Shown: positions 51,852 to 62,048, numbered from the stretch's first letter. The stretch: 64,000 nucleotides of DNA from Cohnella sp. CFH 77786 (GCF_019400745.1 NZ_WJIB01000001.1:1-64000); one strand, 5' to 3'. A program made the numbers and translations. Notes: generated from the letters alone by a model not told the origin.

Positions 51852-53393
51852 TTATTTCGCGTACTCGACCGCGCGCGTTTCCCGGATCACGGTAACTTTG
51901 ATATGACCCGGATAGTCCAGCTCGCTCTCGATTTTCTTCGTGATGTCGCGTGCCAAACGGAACGCTTCCGTATCGTCGATCTTCTCCGGCTGCACCATGA
52001 CGCGAACCTCACGGCCCGCTTGAATGGCGTACGATTTCTCCACGCCCTCGAACGATTCGGAAATGTCCTCGAGCTTCTCGAGCCGTTTGATGTACGTCTC
52101 GAGCGTCTCGCGGCGCGCGCCTGGACGGGCCGCGCTCAGCGCGTCGGCAGCGCCGACGAGCATGGCGATGACCGAAGTCGCTTCCACGTCGCCATGGTGG
52201 GAGTGGATACTGTTGATGACGACCGGATGCTCTTTGTACTTTTTGCCCAATTCCACGCCGATCTCGACATGCGAGCCTTCCACTTCGTGGTCGAGCGCTT
52301 TGCCGATATCGTGCAGCAAGCCGGCGCGTTTGGCAAGCGAAACGTCTTCTCCCAGCTCCGCGGCCATCAGTCCGGTCAGATAAGCCACTTCCATCGAGTG
52401 CTTCAGCACGTTCTGGCCGTAACTTGTCCGGAACTTCAGGCGGCCCAGGATTTTGATCAAATCCGGATGAAGACCGTGCACGCCGACCTCGAAGGTTGCC
52501 TGCTCGCCATACTCCCGAATCCTCTCGTCCACTTCCTTGCGGGATTTCTCCACCATTTCCTCGATGCGGGCGGGATGAATGCGTCCGTCCGCCACCAGTT
52601 TCTCCAGCGAAGTTCTCGCGATTTCGCGGCGAATCGGATCGAATCCCGACAGGATAACCGCTTCCGGCGTGTCGTCGATGATGAGGTCGATCCCCGTCAG
52701 CGTCTCCAACGCGCGGATGTTGCGGCCTTCGCGGCCGATGATGCGGCCTTTCATTTCTTCGTTCGGCAGCGAAACGACGGAAACCGTGGTCTCCGCCACG
52801 TGATCCGCCGCGCAGCGCTGGATAGCGAGAGAAATGATGTCGCGTGCCTTCTTGTCGGCTTCTTGTTTCGCTTCTTGCTCGATATCCTTGATCATTTGCG
52901 CGGTTTCGATGCGCACTTCCTGTTCGACCGTCGACAAAATGAGCTGCTTCGCTTCTTCCGTCGTCAGGTTGGAAATGCGTTCGAGTTCCGCCACTTGACG
53001 CTTATGCAGGATTTCGATTTGTTCCTGGGATTCTTCGACTCGTTTCTCTTTGTTGGCGACCTGCTCCTCTTTGCGTTCCAACGCTTCAAGTTTCCGATCC
53101 AGCGACTCTTCCTTCTGCAGCAGCCGCCTTTCCAGGCGTTGAATTTCGTTTCGGCGTTCGCGAATGTCGCGTTCCGCTTCGTTACGGAGCTTATGCACCT
53201 CGTCTTTGGCTTCCAGCACCGTTTCTTTCCGAATCGCTTCCGCGTCTTTCTTCGCGCTTTCGACGATTCGGCGGGCTTCCTCATTGGCGCTGGAAATTTT
53301 CGCTTCCGCAATGGATTTGCGTACGACATAACCGATCCCAAAGAAAAGCGCGCCAACAACGAGAACGATCAAGACCCAGATCCAGGTGTCCAC
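51852..53393 (-). CDS. rny: Ribonuclease Y
   Basis: 513-residue membrane-anchored endoribonuclease, the main mRNA-turnover enzyme in Bacilli. N-terminal membrane helix ([20 protein letters not shown]), long coiled coil to about residue 180, KH domain ([19 protein letters not shown]) and HD domain ([18 protein letters not shown]). GTG 53393 follows GGAGGTGAGACCATC; a TTG 30 nt upstream is less likely. Confidence 0.96.
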   Translation of the reverse strand: MDTWIWVLIVLVVGALFFGIGYVVRKSIAEAKISSANEEARRIVESAKKDAEAIRKETVLEAKDEVHKLRNEAERDIRERRNEIQRLERRLLQKEESLDRKLEALERKEEQVANKEKRVEESQEQIEILHKRQVAELERISNLTTEEAKQLILSTVEQEVRIETAQMIKDIEQEAKQEADKKARDIISLAIQRCAADHVAETTVSVVSLPNEEMKGRIIGREGRNIRALETLTGIDLIIDDTPEAVILSGFDPIRREIARTSLEKLVADGRIHPARIEEMVEKSRKEVDERIREYGEQATFEVGVHGLHPDLIKILGRLKFRTSYGQNVLKHSMEVAYLTGLMAAELGEDVSLAKRAGLLHDIGKALDHEVEGSHVEIGVELGKKYKEHPVVINSIHSHHGDVEATSVIAMLVGAADALSAARPGARRETLETYIKRLEKLEDISESFEGVEKSYAIQAGREVRVMVQPEKIDDTEAFRLARDITKKIESELDYPGHIKVTVIRETRAVEYAK

Positions 53394-53511
53394 GATGGTC
53401 TCACCTCCTCGTTGCATCACCAAGGCAAACGCTTGGGATACTTATGAAATTGTGGGTTGCCGGTTTCCAAACCGTTTACTTTCCATGTTGGCAAAGCAGT
53501 AAAAAGGGTCG

Positions 53512-53556
53512 AAAAAACGCGTTCCGAATCATTTTTTGGAAGGAAAAACGATTCGG
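53512..53556 (-). promoter_or_regulatory. Hairpin and U-tract in the rny leader
   Basis: Minus strand: CCGAATC pairs with GATTCGG, with TTTTT/AAAAA pairing inside, and GCGTTTTTTCG follows. It lies between the rny promoter and gene, so it may be an attenuator or a 5' stabilising hairpin. Confidence 0.6.
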
Positions 53557-53580
53557 GATGGGAAGATGGAATACAGACTC

Positions 53581-53610
53581 ATTGTAGCTTTAGCCAAAAT
53601 GAGTTGTCAA
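53581..53610 (-). promoter_or_regulatory. rny promoter
   Basis: Minus strand: perfect -35 TTGACA (53605-53610), 18-nt spacer, -10 TACAAT (53581-53586). The resulting leader is nearly 180 nt. Confidence 0.85.
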
Positions 53611-53689
53611 GCAAGCGCGGAGAACCGGAAGCGGCTTCCCGTCGGCTCGTCCGGTCCAACCGTCGCTTGCGGTCCGCGAATGCGGACGT

Positions 53690-54619
53690 CTACCAATCCC
53701 CGCCGCCGATATCGTCCTCTTGCTGCGCATCCGCTTCCGCTAAAACGCGATTCAACGCCGATCGGACGACGCCGTTCGGGTAGCCTCTCCTCAATAGAAA
53801 TGCGGTCAGCTTCATCTTCCGCTCGCGAAGCTCGCCCTTCCACTGCGGCCACTTCTTGCGGGCCAGCGCGAATGCCGCCTCCAGTTCCACGTTCGCGTCC
53901 AGTTCGCCGAGCGCCTTGTCCGCATCTTCCTTCGCTACCCCGCGCTGCAGCAGCTCCTGGCGGATGAGCCTCCGGCCTTTGCGCTGTCCGGCCGCGCGCT
54001 GTTCCGTGTACCGCCTGGCATACGCGGAATCGTCAAGCATGCGGCGAGACTGCAGACGTTTCAGGCAGCTTTGGATCACGTCCGCGGGATATCCCTTTCG
54101 CTTCAGCGCATCCGAGAGCTCCTTGCTCGTACGCGCTTTGCGTTCCAATATCGAAAGCGCTGCGCGGTAAGCTTCTTCCTGCGCTTCTTTCCGCCGCAGC
54201 GTTTCCCACTCTTCGGCCGATAACCGCCGTCCCTTGAGCAAACGCATTTCGACGAGCGTGTCTTCGTGAACCGTCACGACGGTTTCCCCGCGATCGGCAG
54301 CAGCCGCTTGCACCGCATCAGCCATCCAGGCATCGACTTCGGCATGCCAATCTCCGGGAACCGCGGCGGGCGGGTTTGGCTCTGGATCCGGTTCCGCCGC
54401 CTGATACGTGCCCGAATCCTCGTCCGCTTCCCGTTCTCCGTGCAAACGAATCGCGATCCGGTACATGCCCGGCTGCTTCGGAAACGTCTCGACCGAGATC
54501 ACTTCCGCTTCCGCAACGTTGCGGATCCATTCCGAACCGGATTCTTCGCCAATATGCCGATCTCGCTCCCGTTTGCCGCCCGCCGTTCTGCTTACCTTTC
54601 CCTTCCCGTATTCCTTCAC
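53690..54619 (-). CDS. recX: Regulatory protein RecX
   Basis: 309-residue RecX, a modulator of RecA filaments. The three-helix repeats lie in the C-terminal half (YRAALSILERKARTSKELSDAL, RRMLDDSAYARRYTEQRAA, KMKLTAFLLRRGYPNGVVRSAL). The N-terminal region (about 120 residues) is longer and more charged than in most RecX proteins. The GTG start at 54619 has only a weak site (GGGGTTG), so the true start is uncertain. It lies directly after recA, beyond a terminator. Confidence 0.88.
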   Translation of the reverse strand: MKEYGKGKVSRTAGGKRERDRHIGEESGSEWIRNVAEAEVISVETFPKQPGMYRIAIRLHGEREADEDSGTYQAAEPDPEPNPPAAVPGDWHAEVDAWMADAVQAAAADRGETVVTVHEDTLVEMRLLKGRRLSAEEWETLRRKEAQEEAYRAALSILERKARTSKELSDALKRKGYPADVIQSCLKRLQSRRMLDDSAYARRYTEQRAAGQRKGRRLIRQELLQRGVAKEDADKALGELDANVELEAAFALARKKWPQWKGELRERKMKLTAFLLRRGYPNGVVRSALNRVLAEADAQQEDDIGGGDW

Positions 54620-54642
54620 CGGTAATCAACCCCGCTTCTAAA

Positions 54643-54668
54643 CAAAAAAGCGGCAGGGACGCTGCCGC
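54643..54668 (-). terminator. Terminator of recA
   Basis: Minus strand: GCGGCAG pairs with CTGCCGC, then TTTTTTG. It lies just after the recA stop and before recX, so recX depends on readthrough or another promoter. Confidence 0.9.
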
Positions 54669-54681
54669 GATTCCGCATTGC

Positions 54682-55743
54682 TTATTCATCGAATTCCAAA
54701 TCGTCTTCATCGTCGGCCGCCGCGAACGCAGCCGGCTTCGCGTTCGCGGCCTCGCTCAAGGTCGCTTCGCGGATTTGCTTCTCGATCTGCCAGGAGATTT
54801 CGGCGTTGTCCTTCAGGAACTGCTTGGCGTTCTCGCGTCCTTGGCCCAGCCGTTCGCCGTTGAAGGAGAACCACGCGCCGCTCTTCTGGACGATATCCAT
54901 CTCGACGCCGATGTCGATGATGCTGCCTTCCTTGGAAATGCCTTCGCCGTACATGATATCGACTTCCGCCTGCTTGAACGGTGGCGCCACCTTGTTCTTC
55001 ACGATCTTGATGCGGGTCCGGTTGCCGACGACGTCGTTGCCTTGCTTCAAAGATTCGACGCGGCGGACGTCCAAGCGAACGCTGGCATAGAACTTGAGCG
55101 CGCGTCCGCCGGGGGTTGTCTCCGGGTTGCCGAACATCACGCCGACTTTCTCCCGCAGCTGGTTGATGAAAATCGCGATCGCCTTCGACTTGCTGATGGC
55201 GCCGGACAGCTTGCGCATGGCCTGGGACATCAGCCGCGCCTGCAAGCCGACGAAGGAATCGCCCATATCCCCCTCGATCTCGGCTTTCGGCACGAGCGCC
55301 GCGACGGAATCCACGACGATGATGTCGACCGCCCCGCTCCGTACGAGCGCCTCCGCGATCTCCAGCGCCTGTTCCCCGGTGTCCGGCTGGGAGAGCAGCA
55401 ATTCGTCGATGTTGACGCCCAGCTTGCTGGCGTACAGCGGATCGAGCGCATGCTCGGCGTCGATGAATGCCGCCTGCCCGCCGGCGCGCTGTACTTCGGC
55501 GATCGCATGCAGGGCGACCGTCGTCTTGCCGGAAGACTCCGGTCCGTAGACTTCGATAATTCTTCCGCGCGGGAATCCGCCGATTCCGAGCGCGATGTCC
55601 AGTGCAATCGAGCCGCTCGAACACGTCTCTACTTGCATTTGGGTGTTCTCTCCGAGCTTCATGATAGAGCCTTTACCGAACTGCTTCTCGATCTGGCGAA
55701 GAGCCATCTCCAATGCGGCGCGACGATCCGACAACACACCCAC
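54682..55743 (-). CDS. recA: Recombinase RecA
   Basis: 353-residue RecA: strand-exchange ATPase and LexA co-protease. Walker [10 protein letters not shown] at residues 66-74, Walker [16 protein letters not shown]-binding loops [18 protein letters not shown] and [19 protein letters not shown], acidic C-terminal tail ([10 protein letters not shown]). GTG 55743 is preceded by AAAGAGGATAAGGAT. Confidence 0.98.
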   Translation of the reverse strand: MGVLSDRRAALEMALRQIEKQFGKGSIMKLGENTQMQVETCSSGSIALDIALGIGGFPRGRIIEVYGPESSGKTTVALHAIAEVQRAGGQAAFIDAEHALDPLYASKLGVNIDELLLSQPDTGEQALEIAEALVRSGAVDIIVVDSVAALVPKAEIEGDMGDSFVGLQARLMSQAMRKLSGAISKSKAIAIFINQLREKVGVMFGNPETTPGGRALKFYASVRLDVRRVESLKQGNDVVGNRTRIKIVKNKVAPPFKQAEVDIMYGEGISKEGSIIDIGVEMDIVQKSGAWFSFNGERLGQGRENAKQFLKDNAEISWQIEKQIREATLSEAANAKPAAFAAADDEDDLEFDE

Positions 55744-55767
55744 ATCCTTATCCTCTTTAATAATTTC

Positions 55768-55818
55768 ATCATAGCCGTTTTCCTATCGTTTGCCAAGCAT
55801 TTTAAGAACATTTGTTCG
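55768..55818 (-). promoter_or_regulatory. recA promoter with LexA (SOS) box
   Basis: Minus strand: -35 TTGGCA (55791-55796), 17-nt spacer, -10 TATGAT (55768-55773). CGAACAAATGTTCT at 55805-55818 matches the Gram-positive SOS box CGAAC-N4-GTTCG in 13 of 14 positions and lies just upstream of the -35. Confidence 0.9.
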
Positions 55819-55827
55819 ATTATTCTG

Positions 55828-55868
55828 CGAAAAAGAACCGCAGCAAAGTATTCTTCGCTACGGTTCTT
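55828..55868 (-). terminator. Terminator after cinA
   Basis: Minus strand: AAGAACCGTAGC pairs with GCTGCGGTTCTT with one mismatch, then TTTTTCG. It lies between cinA and the recA promoter. Confidence 0.85.
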
Positions 55869-55969
55869 CCGCAACTTTCAACAAAACTTTACCATACTCC
55901 CGGATCGTTGACAACCCTTTGGGTGAAAATTTTCGTCCCGGCGGGACATAATGAGGCCAGGTTGGTGAT

Positions 55970-56090
55970 TCGCCAATATCCCGCCCGCCAGGCGATTGAA
56001 CGGAACTCAGTTCCGCTATTCCGCCGATATCCCGCCTGCCAAGCGATCAGTTCCGCTATTCGCCTATATTCCGCCTATTACAGCCGCGTG
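55970..56090. repeat. Tandem GC-rich repeat of about 40 bp, near three copies
   Basis: Units share GTTCCGCTATTCGCC, GATATCCCGCCTGCC and AAGCGAT; three imperfect copies fill the space after cinA. Similar in style, but not in sequence, to the 51-bp array at 41.9 kb. Confidence 0.75.
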
Positions 56091-56099
56091 CCCATGCCG

Positions 56100-57359
56100 T
56101 CACTCCCGACCCGTCAGCGCCAGCCACAGCCGGTACAGCGCGCGCTTCGACGCGCGCAGGCGAATGCCTTCCCTGTCGCCGGACAGCTGCAGCTTCTCCG
56201 TCCGGGCCGGCTTGCCCCGCTCCGCCAATCCGACGTATACGAGCCCGACGGGCTTGCCTTCCGACGCCGCGGGACCGGCGACTCCGGTCACGGAGACGCC
56301 GAAGTCGGCGTCCAACGCGGCCCGGGCGCCTTCCGCCATCGCGGCCGCCGTTTCCGCGCTTACCGCTCCCGGCGCGCCATCGCCTTCAAGCAGCGCAGCC
56401 GGCACGCCGAGCAACCCCTGTTTGACCGCGTTCGTATAGCTCACCACGCCGCCCAGAAACGCTTCCGAGCTGCCCGGCACCGACGTCACCATCTCCGCCG
56501 CCATCCCTCCGGTACAGCTTTCCGCCAGCGCCAAGGTGGCGTGTCTCGCAAGCAACAGCCGCACGACCGCGGTTTCGAGCGCGATATCCTCTTCGGCGTA
56601 CAGGAACCGATCCGTCCGTCGGCGTATCTCCGCCAGCGTCGACTCCATTTTCCGCGACGCTTCCTCGGCCGAAGACGCTTTGGTCGACACGCGCACCGCA
56701 ACTTCCCCTTCCTTCGCGTACGGCGCGAGGGTCGGATCCGTTTGCTCCCTGACCAGGTCGATCAGCAAATCTTCGAGCGCGGACTCGCCGATTCCCGCAA
56801 AACGGAGCATCACCGAGTGAAGCGTGTCCGCCGCACCTATCAGCCCCTTCAACCACGCCGATGCGTCTTCCTCGAACATCGGCTTCATTTCCCTTGGCGG
56901 TCCGGGCATCAGCAAGTAATGCGTTCCTTCCGCGGAAAGGGCGTTGCCGACCGCCAGTCCGGTGCTGTTGCGCAGCGGCGTCGCGCCCTCCACCAGCATG
57001 GCCTGCTTGCGGTTGCTCTCGATCATCGCGGCTCCGCGCCCGGCGAACATGTCCGAGATCTTCCGCATCGTCGGCTCGTGGATGTGCATGCCGCGCCCGA
57101 GATAGGCCGCCACCGCGTCCCGGGTCAAATCGTCCATCGTCGGGCCCAGCCCGCCTGTAAACACGAGCAAATCCGCCCGAGTCCGCGCCAACTTGATCGT
57201 TTCGATAAGCCGGTCCATGTTGTCGCCGACCACGGTCTGATAATAAACGTCAATGCCCAGCTCCGCCAAACCCCGGGACAGAAACTGGGCATTCGTATTG
57301 ACGATTTGACCGAGGAGCAGCTCCGTGCCGACCGACACGATTTCCGCTCTCATGCTCAT
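56100..57359 (-). CDS. cinA: Competence/damage-inducible protein CinA
   Basis: 419-residue CinA. N-terminal molybdopterin-binding-like (COG1058) domain (EIVSVGTELLLGQIVNTNAQ, FTGGLGPTMDDLTRDAVA) and C-terminal NMN amidohydrolase domain (LAESCTGGMAAEMVTSVPGSS, VTGVAGPAASEGKPVGLVYVG; catalytic Ser near ESCTGG). The start overlaps the pgsA stop by ATGA. Confidence 0.96.
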   Translation of the reverse strand: MSMRAEIVSVGTELLLGQIVNTNAQFLSRGLAELGIDVYYQTVVGDNMDRLIETIKLARTRADLLVFTGGLGPTMDDLTRDAVAAYLGRGMHIHEPTMRKISDMFAGRGAAMIESNRKQAMLVEGATPLRNSTGLAVGNALSAEGTHYLLMPGPPREMKPMFEEDASAWLKGLIGAADTLHSVMLRFAGIGESALEDLLIDLVREQTDPTLAPYAKEGEVAVRVSTKASSAEEASRKMESTLAEIRRRTDRFLYAEEDIALETAVVRLLLARHATLALAESCTGGMAAEMVTSVPGSSEAFLGGVVSYTNAVKQGLLGVPAALLEGDGAPGAVSAETAAAMAEGARAALDADFGVSVTGVAGPAASEGKPVGLVYVGLAERGKPARTEKLQLSGDREGIRLRASKRALYRLWLALTGRE

Positions 57360-57985
57360 GCGTTCCGGCGCACCTCTTTCTCAGCCGGTCCGGACGGGCC
57401 CGCCGGGGGATCCGAAACCGGAATGAGATTTTTGTTTTTGACGAAGTAATCGACCCCGGAATACACCGTGATCAAGACGGCCGCCCAAACCGCGATCAGG
57501 TCGATGGGGACGTTGATGAAGTTGAACGGAAAATTGTTGATCAAGAGCACGATGATCATCGCGATCTGGATCGCGGTTTTCCACTTGCCCCATTGGCTCG
57601 CGGCCACGACGGTTCCTTCCAGCAGCGCCACCTGGCGCAGGCCGGTTACGGCCCATTCGCGGCTGATGATGATGATGGCAACCCAGGCGCCGAGTTTGCC
57701 CATTTCGACGAGCGAAATCAACACCGCGGCCATGAGCAGCTTGTCGGCCAGAGGATCGAGCAGTTTGCCGAGGTTGGTGACGATTTTGCGTTTGCGGGCG
57801 ATGTAGCCGTCCAAGCCGTCGGTGCTGGCTGCGATAATGAACAGCAGCAAGGCCACGACCTGGTTGTAAGAAATCGAATAGTCGCCGATGACGAGAATGC
57901 CCAAGTCCAAACGGACCAGCAGCACGAAGGTGATGATCGGGACGATGAAAATACGGGCCAGGGTAATCTTGTTGGCTAAATTCAC
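57356..57985 (-). CDS. pgsA: CDP-diacylglycerol-glycerol-3-phosphate phosphatidyltransferase
   Basis: 209-residue membrane enzyme making phosphatidylglycerol phosphate. The CDP-alcohol phosphotransferase motif is DGLDGYIARKRKIVTNLGKLLDPLADK (quoted over residues about 57-83; key Asp residues at both ends). GTG 57985 overlaps the rimO stop (GTGA) with GGGAGGG upstream. Confidence 0.96.
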   Translation of the reverse strand: MNLANKITLARIFIVPIITFVLLVRLDLGILVIGDYSISYNQVVALLLFIIAASTDGLDGYIARKRKIVTNLGKLLDPLADKLLMAAVLISLVEMGKLGAWVAIIIISREWAVTGLRQVALLEGTVVAASQWGKWKTAIQIAMIIVLLINNFPFNFINVPIDLIAVWAAVLITVYSGVDYFVKNKNLIPVSDPPAGPSGPAEKEVRRNA

Positions 57986-59310
57986 GCGATTCCCTCCCCT
58001 GACAAATCGTATTCGTAAGCGTGCGTAATGCGAACGCGCCGGATTTCCCCGATTTCCGAGCGGCAGCCGGTAATGTAGACTTCGCCGTCGATTTCGGGCG
58101 CGTCGAATTGGCTGCGGCCGACGTAGACATCGCTTCGGCCGTCATAGCGCTCCACCAGGACTTCCAGCACCTTGCCGACGTATTTCGCGGAATTCTCTTG
58201 GGCGACCTGGCGCTGGATTTCCATCAGGAGGTTCGCTCGGGTTTCTTTTATCTCTTCCGGCAGCTGGTCCGGCAAGCGGCTCGCCGGCGTATCTTCCTCC
58301 TGCGAGTACGTGAACACGCCCAGTCGGTCGAATTTCATTTCCCGCACGAAATCGCACAGCTTGGCGAAATCCTCTTCCGTCTCGCCGGGAAATCCGACGA
58401 TCATCGAAGTCCGCAACGCCACGTCCGGAATGCGCGCGCGGATTTTGGAGACGAGCTCGCGTACGTCCCGCTGGCGGCCCGGCCGGCGCATCCGCTTCAG
58501 GATCGCATCCTCGCTGTGCTGCAGCGGCATGTCGATATATTTGCAGATTTTCGGATTCGAGGCGATCGTTTCGATCAATTCGTCCGTGAAGAAACCCGGA
58601 TACGCATAGTGAAGGCGCACCCATTCGATTCCTTCGACTTCGGAGACCCGGTTCAGGAGCTCCGGCAGCTTGAAGCCCTCATAGAGATCCGTCCCGTAAT
58701 TGGTCGAATCCTGGGCGATCAGGCTGACTTCCTTCACGCCTTGCGCCGCCAAGCTGGCCACTTCGGCTACGATCGATTCCACCGACCGGCTTCGGAATTT
58801 GCCCCGCATGATCGGAATGCTGCAGAACGTGCAGGCATTATCGCAGCCTTCGGCGATTTTCACGTAAGCGGTATGGCGCGGCGTCGACAGAAGGCGCGGC
58901 ATGTTCTCTTCATAAGTAAAGACGGGGTTGCCCACGTATACCGGTTTGCGTCCGCGCAGCGCCTCGTCGATGATATCGTTGATCTTGTGAAAATCCCCGG
59001 TGCCGACGATTCCGTCGATTTCCGGCATTTCTTCCATCAATTCCTGCTTATAGCGCTGCGTAAGGCATCCGGATACGATCAAGGCCTTCAGCCGTGCCGT
59101 TTCCTTAAGCTCCGCCAGATTCAGGATCGTACCAACCGACTCTTCCTTGGCGGCGTCGATGAAACCGCACGTATTCACGATCACGACCGTGGCGTCTTCC
59201 GGCTTCTCCACGAGGGTATACCCCCGCTGGTGAATCAGGCCCGACATGATCTCCGAATCGACCAAATTTTTCTCGCAGCCGAGCGTGACGACGCTGACTT
59301 TCTCCGGCAT
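57982..59310 (-). CDS. rimO: Ribosomal protein S12 methylthiotransferase
   Basis: 442-residue radical-SAM enzyme that methylthiolates Asp of ribosomal protein S12. MTTase Cys in TLGCEKNLVDSE, VNTCGFIDAAKEES and VSGCLTQRY; radical-SAM CDNACTFCSIPIMRG; C-terminal TRAM domain. ESVGTILNLAELK is typical of RimO rather than MiaB. ATG 59310 follows GGGGGAAG. Confidence 0.96.
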   Translation of the reverse strand: MPEKVSVVTLGCEKNLVDSEIMSGLIHQRGYTLVEKPEDATVVIVNTCGFIDAAKEESVGTILNLAELKETARLKALIVSGCLTQRYKQELMEEMPEIDGIVGTGDFHKINDIIDEALRGRKPVYVGNPVFTYEENMPRLLSTPRHTAYVKIAEGCDNACTFCSIPIMRGKFRSRSVESIVAEVASLAAQGVKEVSLIAQDSTNYGTDLYEGFKLPELLNRVSEVEGIEWVRLHYAYPGFFTDELIETIASNPKICKYIDMPLQHSEDAILKRMRRPGRQRDVRELVSKIRARIPDVALRTSMIVGFPGETEEDFAKLCDFVREMKFDRLGVFTYSQEEDTPASRLPDQLPEEIKETRANLLMEIQRQVAQENSAKYVGKVLEVLVERYDGRSDVYVGRSQFDAPEIDGEVYITGCRSEIGEIRRVRITHAYEYDLSGEGIA

Positions 59311-59453
59311 CGGTGACTTCCCCCAAACGTTCGTCCATTCTTGTCCCCAACAGTATAATCCAAGCCCCTATACGTGTCAAAAGGCGCCATGACCGACGTT
59401 TCGCGGGATTTCCCATCTTCTGGAGCGCCTGGTGACGAATAGACGATGGTTGC

Positions 59454-59945
59454 TTAGCGATAGTTGGTAAATTGCAGCTCCAACGAGAGATCGGCACCCC
59501 GCAGCAGGGACATGGCGGCTTGCAGATCGTCTTTGCTTTTGCCCGTCACGCGAATCTGATCTCCTTGGATCTGGCTTTTCACCTTCAGTTTGGAGTCGCG
59601 GATGAGGATGTTGATTTTTTTGGCGTTCTCCTGATCCACGCCTTGGCGGAGCTTAATGTTCTGCTTCACCGTACCGCCGGAGGCCGGCTCGATCTTGCCG
59701 TAATCGAGATTGCGGATCGGCACGCCCCGTTTGAGCAGCTTCGTCTGCAGGATGTCGATGACGCTCTTCAGCTTGTAATCGTCATCCGAGCGGACGACGA
59801 TCTCTTCCTTCTCCAGTTCGATGCTGCTCTTGCTGCCTTTGAAATCGAAACGGGTTTCGATTTCTTTCATCGCTTGCGTGATCGCGTTTTTGACCTCTTC
59901 CATGTCGACTTTCGATACCACGTCAAAAGAATATTCCGATGCCAA
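59454..59945 (-). CDS. YajQ family nucleotide-binding protein
   Basis: 163-residue YajQ family protein ([70 protein letters not shown]). Some relatives bind cyclic di-GMP. The start is TTG 59945, which gives the family N-terminus and length; upstream AGGAAG serves as site. Stand-alone gene between rimO and rodZ. Confidence 0.93.
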   Translation of the reverse strand: MASEYSFDVVSKVDMEEVKNAITQAMKEIETRFDFKGSKSSIELEKEEIVVRSDDDYKLKSVIDILQTKLLKRGVPIRNLDYGKIEPASGGTVKQNIKLRQGVDQENAKKINILIRDSKLKVKSQIQGDQIRVTGKSKDDLQAAMSLLRGADLSLELQFTNYR

Positions 59946-60033
59946 GGGACCGACTTCCTTTCCGACTGTGCCTATTTTTCCTACATTATAGCATGGGGCG
60001 CCTGCCACCCAAAATCCAGCCTTCTCATTCAAT

Positions 60034-60056
60034 AATAAAGACCCTCCGAAGAGGGC
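60034..60056 (-). terminator. Terminator after rodZ
   Basis: Minus strand: GCCCTC-TTCG-GAGGGT followed by CTTTATTATTG, about 30 nt beyond the rodZ stop. Confidence 0.8.
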
Positions 60057-60085
60057 CATACCGCCGTAAGAGCCGAATCGCCTAA

Positions 60086-60949
60086 TCACTGGGCGGCAGC
60101 CGGAGTGAAAATGTAGCGCACCCGGTTCGCCTTATCCCCGTCGTCGAAAAGCGTTCCGTCGATCGTGATTTTGGCGTTATCCGCCCGCCCGATATTAACG
60201 TACAAGGGCCCCGTCATATCGAAATACAAAGTCTGTGGCGTATCGGCGGCTTTGATCATTTTGCTGAAAAGGGATTTACCGGTTCTGCTCTTCTCGTTCA
60301 CATCGATCCAGCAGTCTCCCGTCACTTCAATTTGCAGTTTGTGCGCACCCCCTGGGGCTACGTCGATGTAACGCATCGTTTTCGTCGCTTTTGTCTCGGT
60401 AAACGTAACCGGAGTCGCGCTCGGCGTCGGGCTCGCGGATTCCGTCGGCGTCACGCTCGGCGAAGCGGAAGGCGAAGGAGTGACTTCGGAAGGCGTCGGC
60501 GAAGCGATTTCCGTCGTGATCGGACCGTTGTTCACTTCGTTCGGCTTCTTGTCCGCGTTTTGCTGCAAGTAAATATAGATGACGGCCACGATCAAGATCG
60601 GAAACAGCCAGAGAAGCAGCGTAACCGAAACTTTGCCCCAGCGGTCGTTGTGCTGGGCGCTGCGCCGGCTCTTCTTTATCATGGGCTCGACGGGCGCGGA
60701 TTCGGGCGAGGCGGGCTTCGGAAGCTCCTTGTGGTAAAGGCGAAGCACTTCTTCGGCGTCAAGCCCGACCGTTTCGGCGTAGGTTTTGACGAAGGCGCGC
60801 ACGTAGAACGATCCGGGCAGCACTTTGTAATCGCCGGACTCGATCGCTTCCAGGTATCTTTTGCGGATCTTGGTGGCTTCCTGGACGTCGTCCAGCGTAT
60901 AGCCGCGCTGCTCCCGCGCTTTGCGCAGCAAGGCTCCCAAATCGGACAT
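60086..60949 (-). CDS. rodZ: RodZ-like helix-turn-helix membrane protein (YmfM)
   Basis: 287-residue bitopic protein. Cytoplasmic Xre-type HTH (residues 1-75, [22 protein letters not shown]), a basic linker, one membrane helix ([21 protein letters not shown]), a Pro/Ser/Thr-rich outer spacer and a C-terminal DUF4115 domain. RodZ links MreB to the wall-elongation machine. ATG 60949 follows CAGGAGGTG. Confidence 0.92.
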   Translation of the reverse strand: MSDLGALLRKAREQRGYTLDDVQEATKIRKRYLEAIESGDYKVLPGSFYVRAFVKTYAETVGLDAEEVLRLYHKELPKPASPESAPVEPMIKKSRRSAQHNDRWGKVSVTLLLWLFPILIVAVIYIYLQQNADKKPNEVNNGPITTEIASPTPSEVTPSPSASPSVTPTESASPTPSATPVTFTETKATKTMRYIDVAPGGAHKLQIEVTGDCWIDVNEKSRTGKSLFSKMIKAADTPQTLYFDMTGPLYVNIGRADNAKITIDGTLFDDGDKANRVRYIFTPAAAQ

Positions 60950-61000
60950 GACTTTCACCTCCTGTGGATTCTGCGATGAAGCGTAGTGCGGCGGGAGTTC

Positions 61001-61127
61001 GAGCGGGGAGAGTTTGACGAAGTCAAACCCCCTATTACACGTCAAACTCCCTATGTAGCGGTGAGCGTTTGAGCGGGGAGAGTTTGACGAAGTAAAACTC
61101 CCTATTACACGCCAAACTCCCTATGTA
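61001..61127. repeat. Dispersed 57-bp repeat, two tandem copies
   Basis: Copies at 61001-61057 and 61071-61127, 70 bp apart, each starting GAGCGGGGAGAGTTTGACGA and ending CAAACTCCCTATGTA. The same element occurs once in reverse at 45763-45818. It fills the gap between ymfK and rodZ. The inner GAGTTTGAC-GAA-GTCAAAC can form a hairpin. Confidence 0.85.
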
Positions 61128-61130
61128 AGA

Positions 61131-61901
61131 TCAAAAATCGTCGCCCAACCCGGCCGTCGTGAAGTTCTCGTATGTGATTTCTTCATCCGGCGTATTGCGC
61201 AGCTCGACGATGCAATCGAACAGATCGTAGTCGTATTCCGACTCCCGCATGAAAATGTCGGGATGCTCGATCACCTTGGTGGAAGGCATCGCCATGATCT
61301 CTTTCAGCAAATTGTAATGCTTCTCGTTGGAGCGGATCGTGCTCACGATGCCGTCGATGATGAACACGTTGTTCGGGTTCATCTCCTCGTCCGACAATTG
61401 GCTCCTCACCGTCTGCCGCAGGAGCGTGGAGGACACGAACGTCCATCGCTTGTTCGAGCAAACGCTTCCGGCGATGATCGACTCCGTCTTGCCCACGCGA
61501 GGCATTCCGCGCAGGCCGATCGTCTGGTTGCCTTCCCGTTTGAACAGCTCTCCGAGAAAATCGACCAACAGCCCCAGCTCGTCCCGGGTGAACCGGAACG
61601 TCTTGCGGTCGTCCGAGTCCCTCTCGATGTATCGGCCGTGCCGCACGGCAAGAATATCCGTCAGCCGGGTCGGGCGAAGCTTGTTGACGGTAATGTTCTC
61701 CACCTTGGTGAGCATTTTGCCGAGCAGCTCGATTTTTTCCTCGTCATCGGTCTGCAGGAGCATGCCCCTCGCCCGGTCTTCCACGCCGTTGATCGTAAGG
61801 ATATTCACGCCCAGCATGCCGAGCAGCGAAGCGATGTCTCCGAGCAGCCCAGGGCGGTTTTTATGAATTTTGTATTCCATGTACCATTGTTTCGGTTCCA
61901 T
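61131..61901 (-). CDS. ymfK: YmfK, DUF3388 protein with ACT-like start
   Basis: 256-residue DUF3388 protein in its usual place between ymfJ and rodZ. The N-terminal 75 residues look like an ACT-type regulatory domain (RPGLLGDIASLLGMLGVNILTING). The rest contains FLGELFKREGNQTIGLRGMP and a GMPRVGKTESIIAGS P-loop-like motif. Function unknown. Preceded by a clear promoter. Confidence 0.88.
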   Translation of the reverse strand: MEPKQWYMEYKIHKNRPGLLGDIASLLGMLGVNILTINGVEDRARGMLLQTDDEEKIELLGKMLTKVENITVNKLRPTRLTDILAVRHGRYIERDSDDRKTFRFTRDELGLLVDFLGELFKREGNQTIGLRGMPRVGKTESIIAGSVCSNKRWTFVSSTLLRQTVRSQLSDEEMNPNNVFIIDGIVSTIRSNEKHYNLLKEIMAMPSTKVIEHPDIFMRESEYDYDLFDCIVELRNTPDEEITYENFTTAGLGDDF

Positions 61902-61956
61902 TGACGCACCTCATCCGATGAACGGAAGAACATTTGATTTTCCTTGATTCTATTTT

Positions 61957-61985
61957 ATTCTACAACGCTCCCCATTCTCCTGCAA
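61957..61985 (-). promoter_or_regulatory. ymfK-rodZ promoter
   Basis: Minus strand: -35 TTGCAG (61980-61985), 17-nt spacer, -10 TAGAAT (61957-61962), about 55 nt before the ymfK start. Confidence 0.75.
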
Positions 61986-62048
61986 AATAAAAAGAAACGA
62001 TTGCGCCTAAAGTCCTAATACGGTCCCCCTAAACCTTGCGATTGACAG

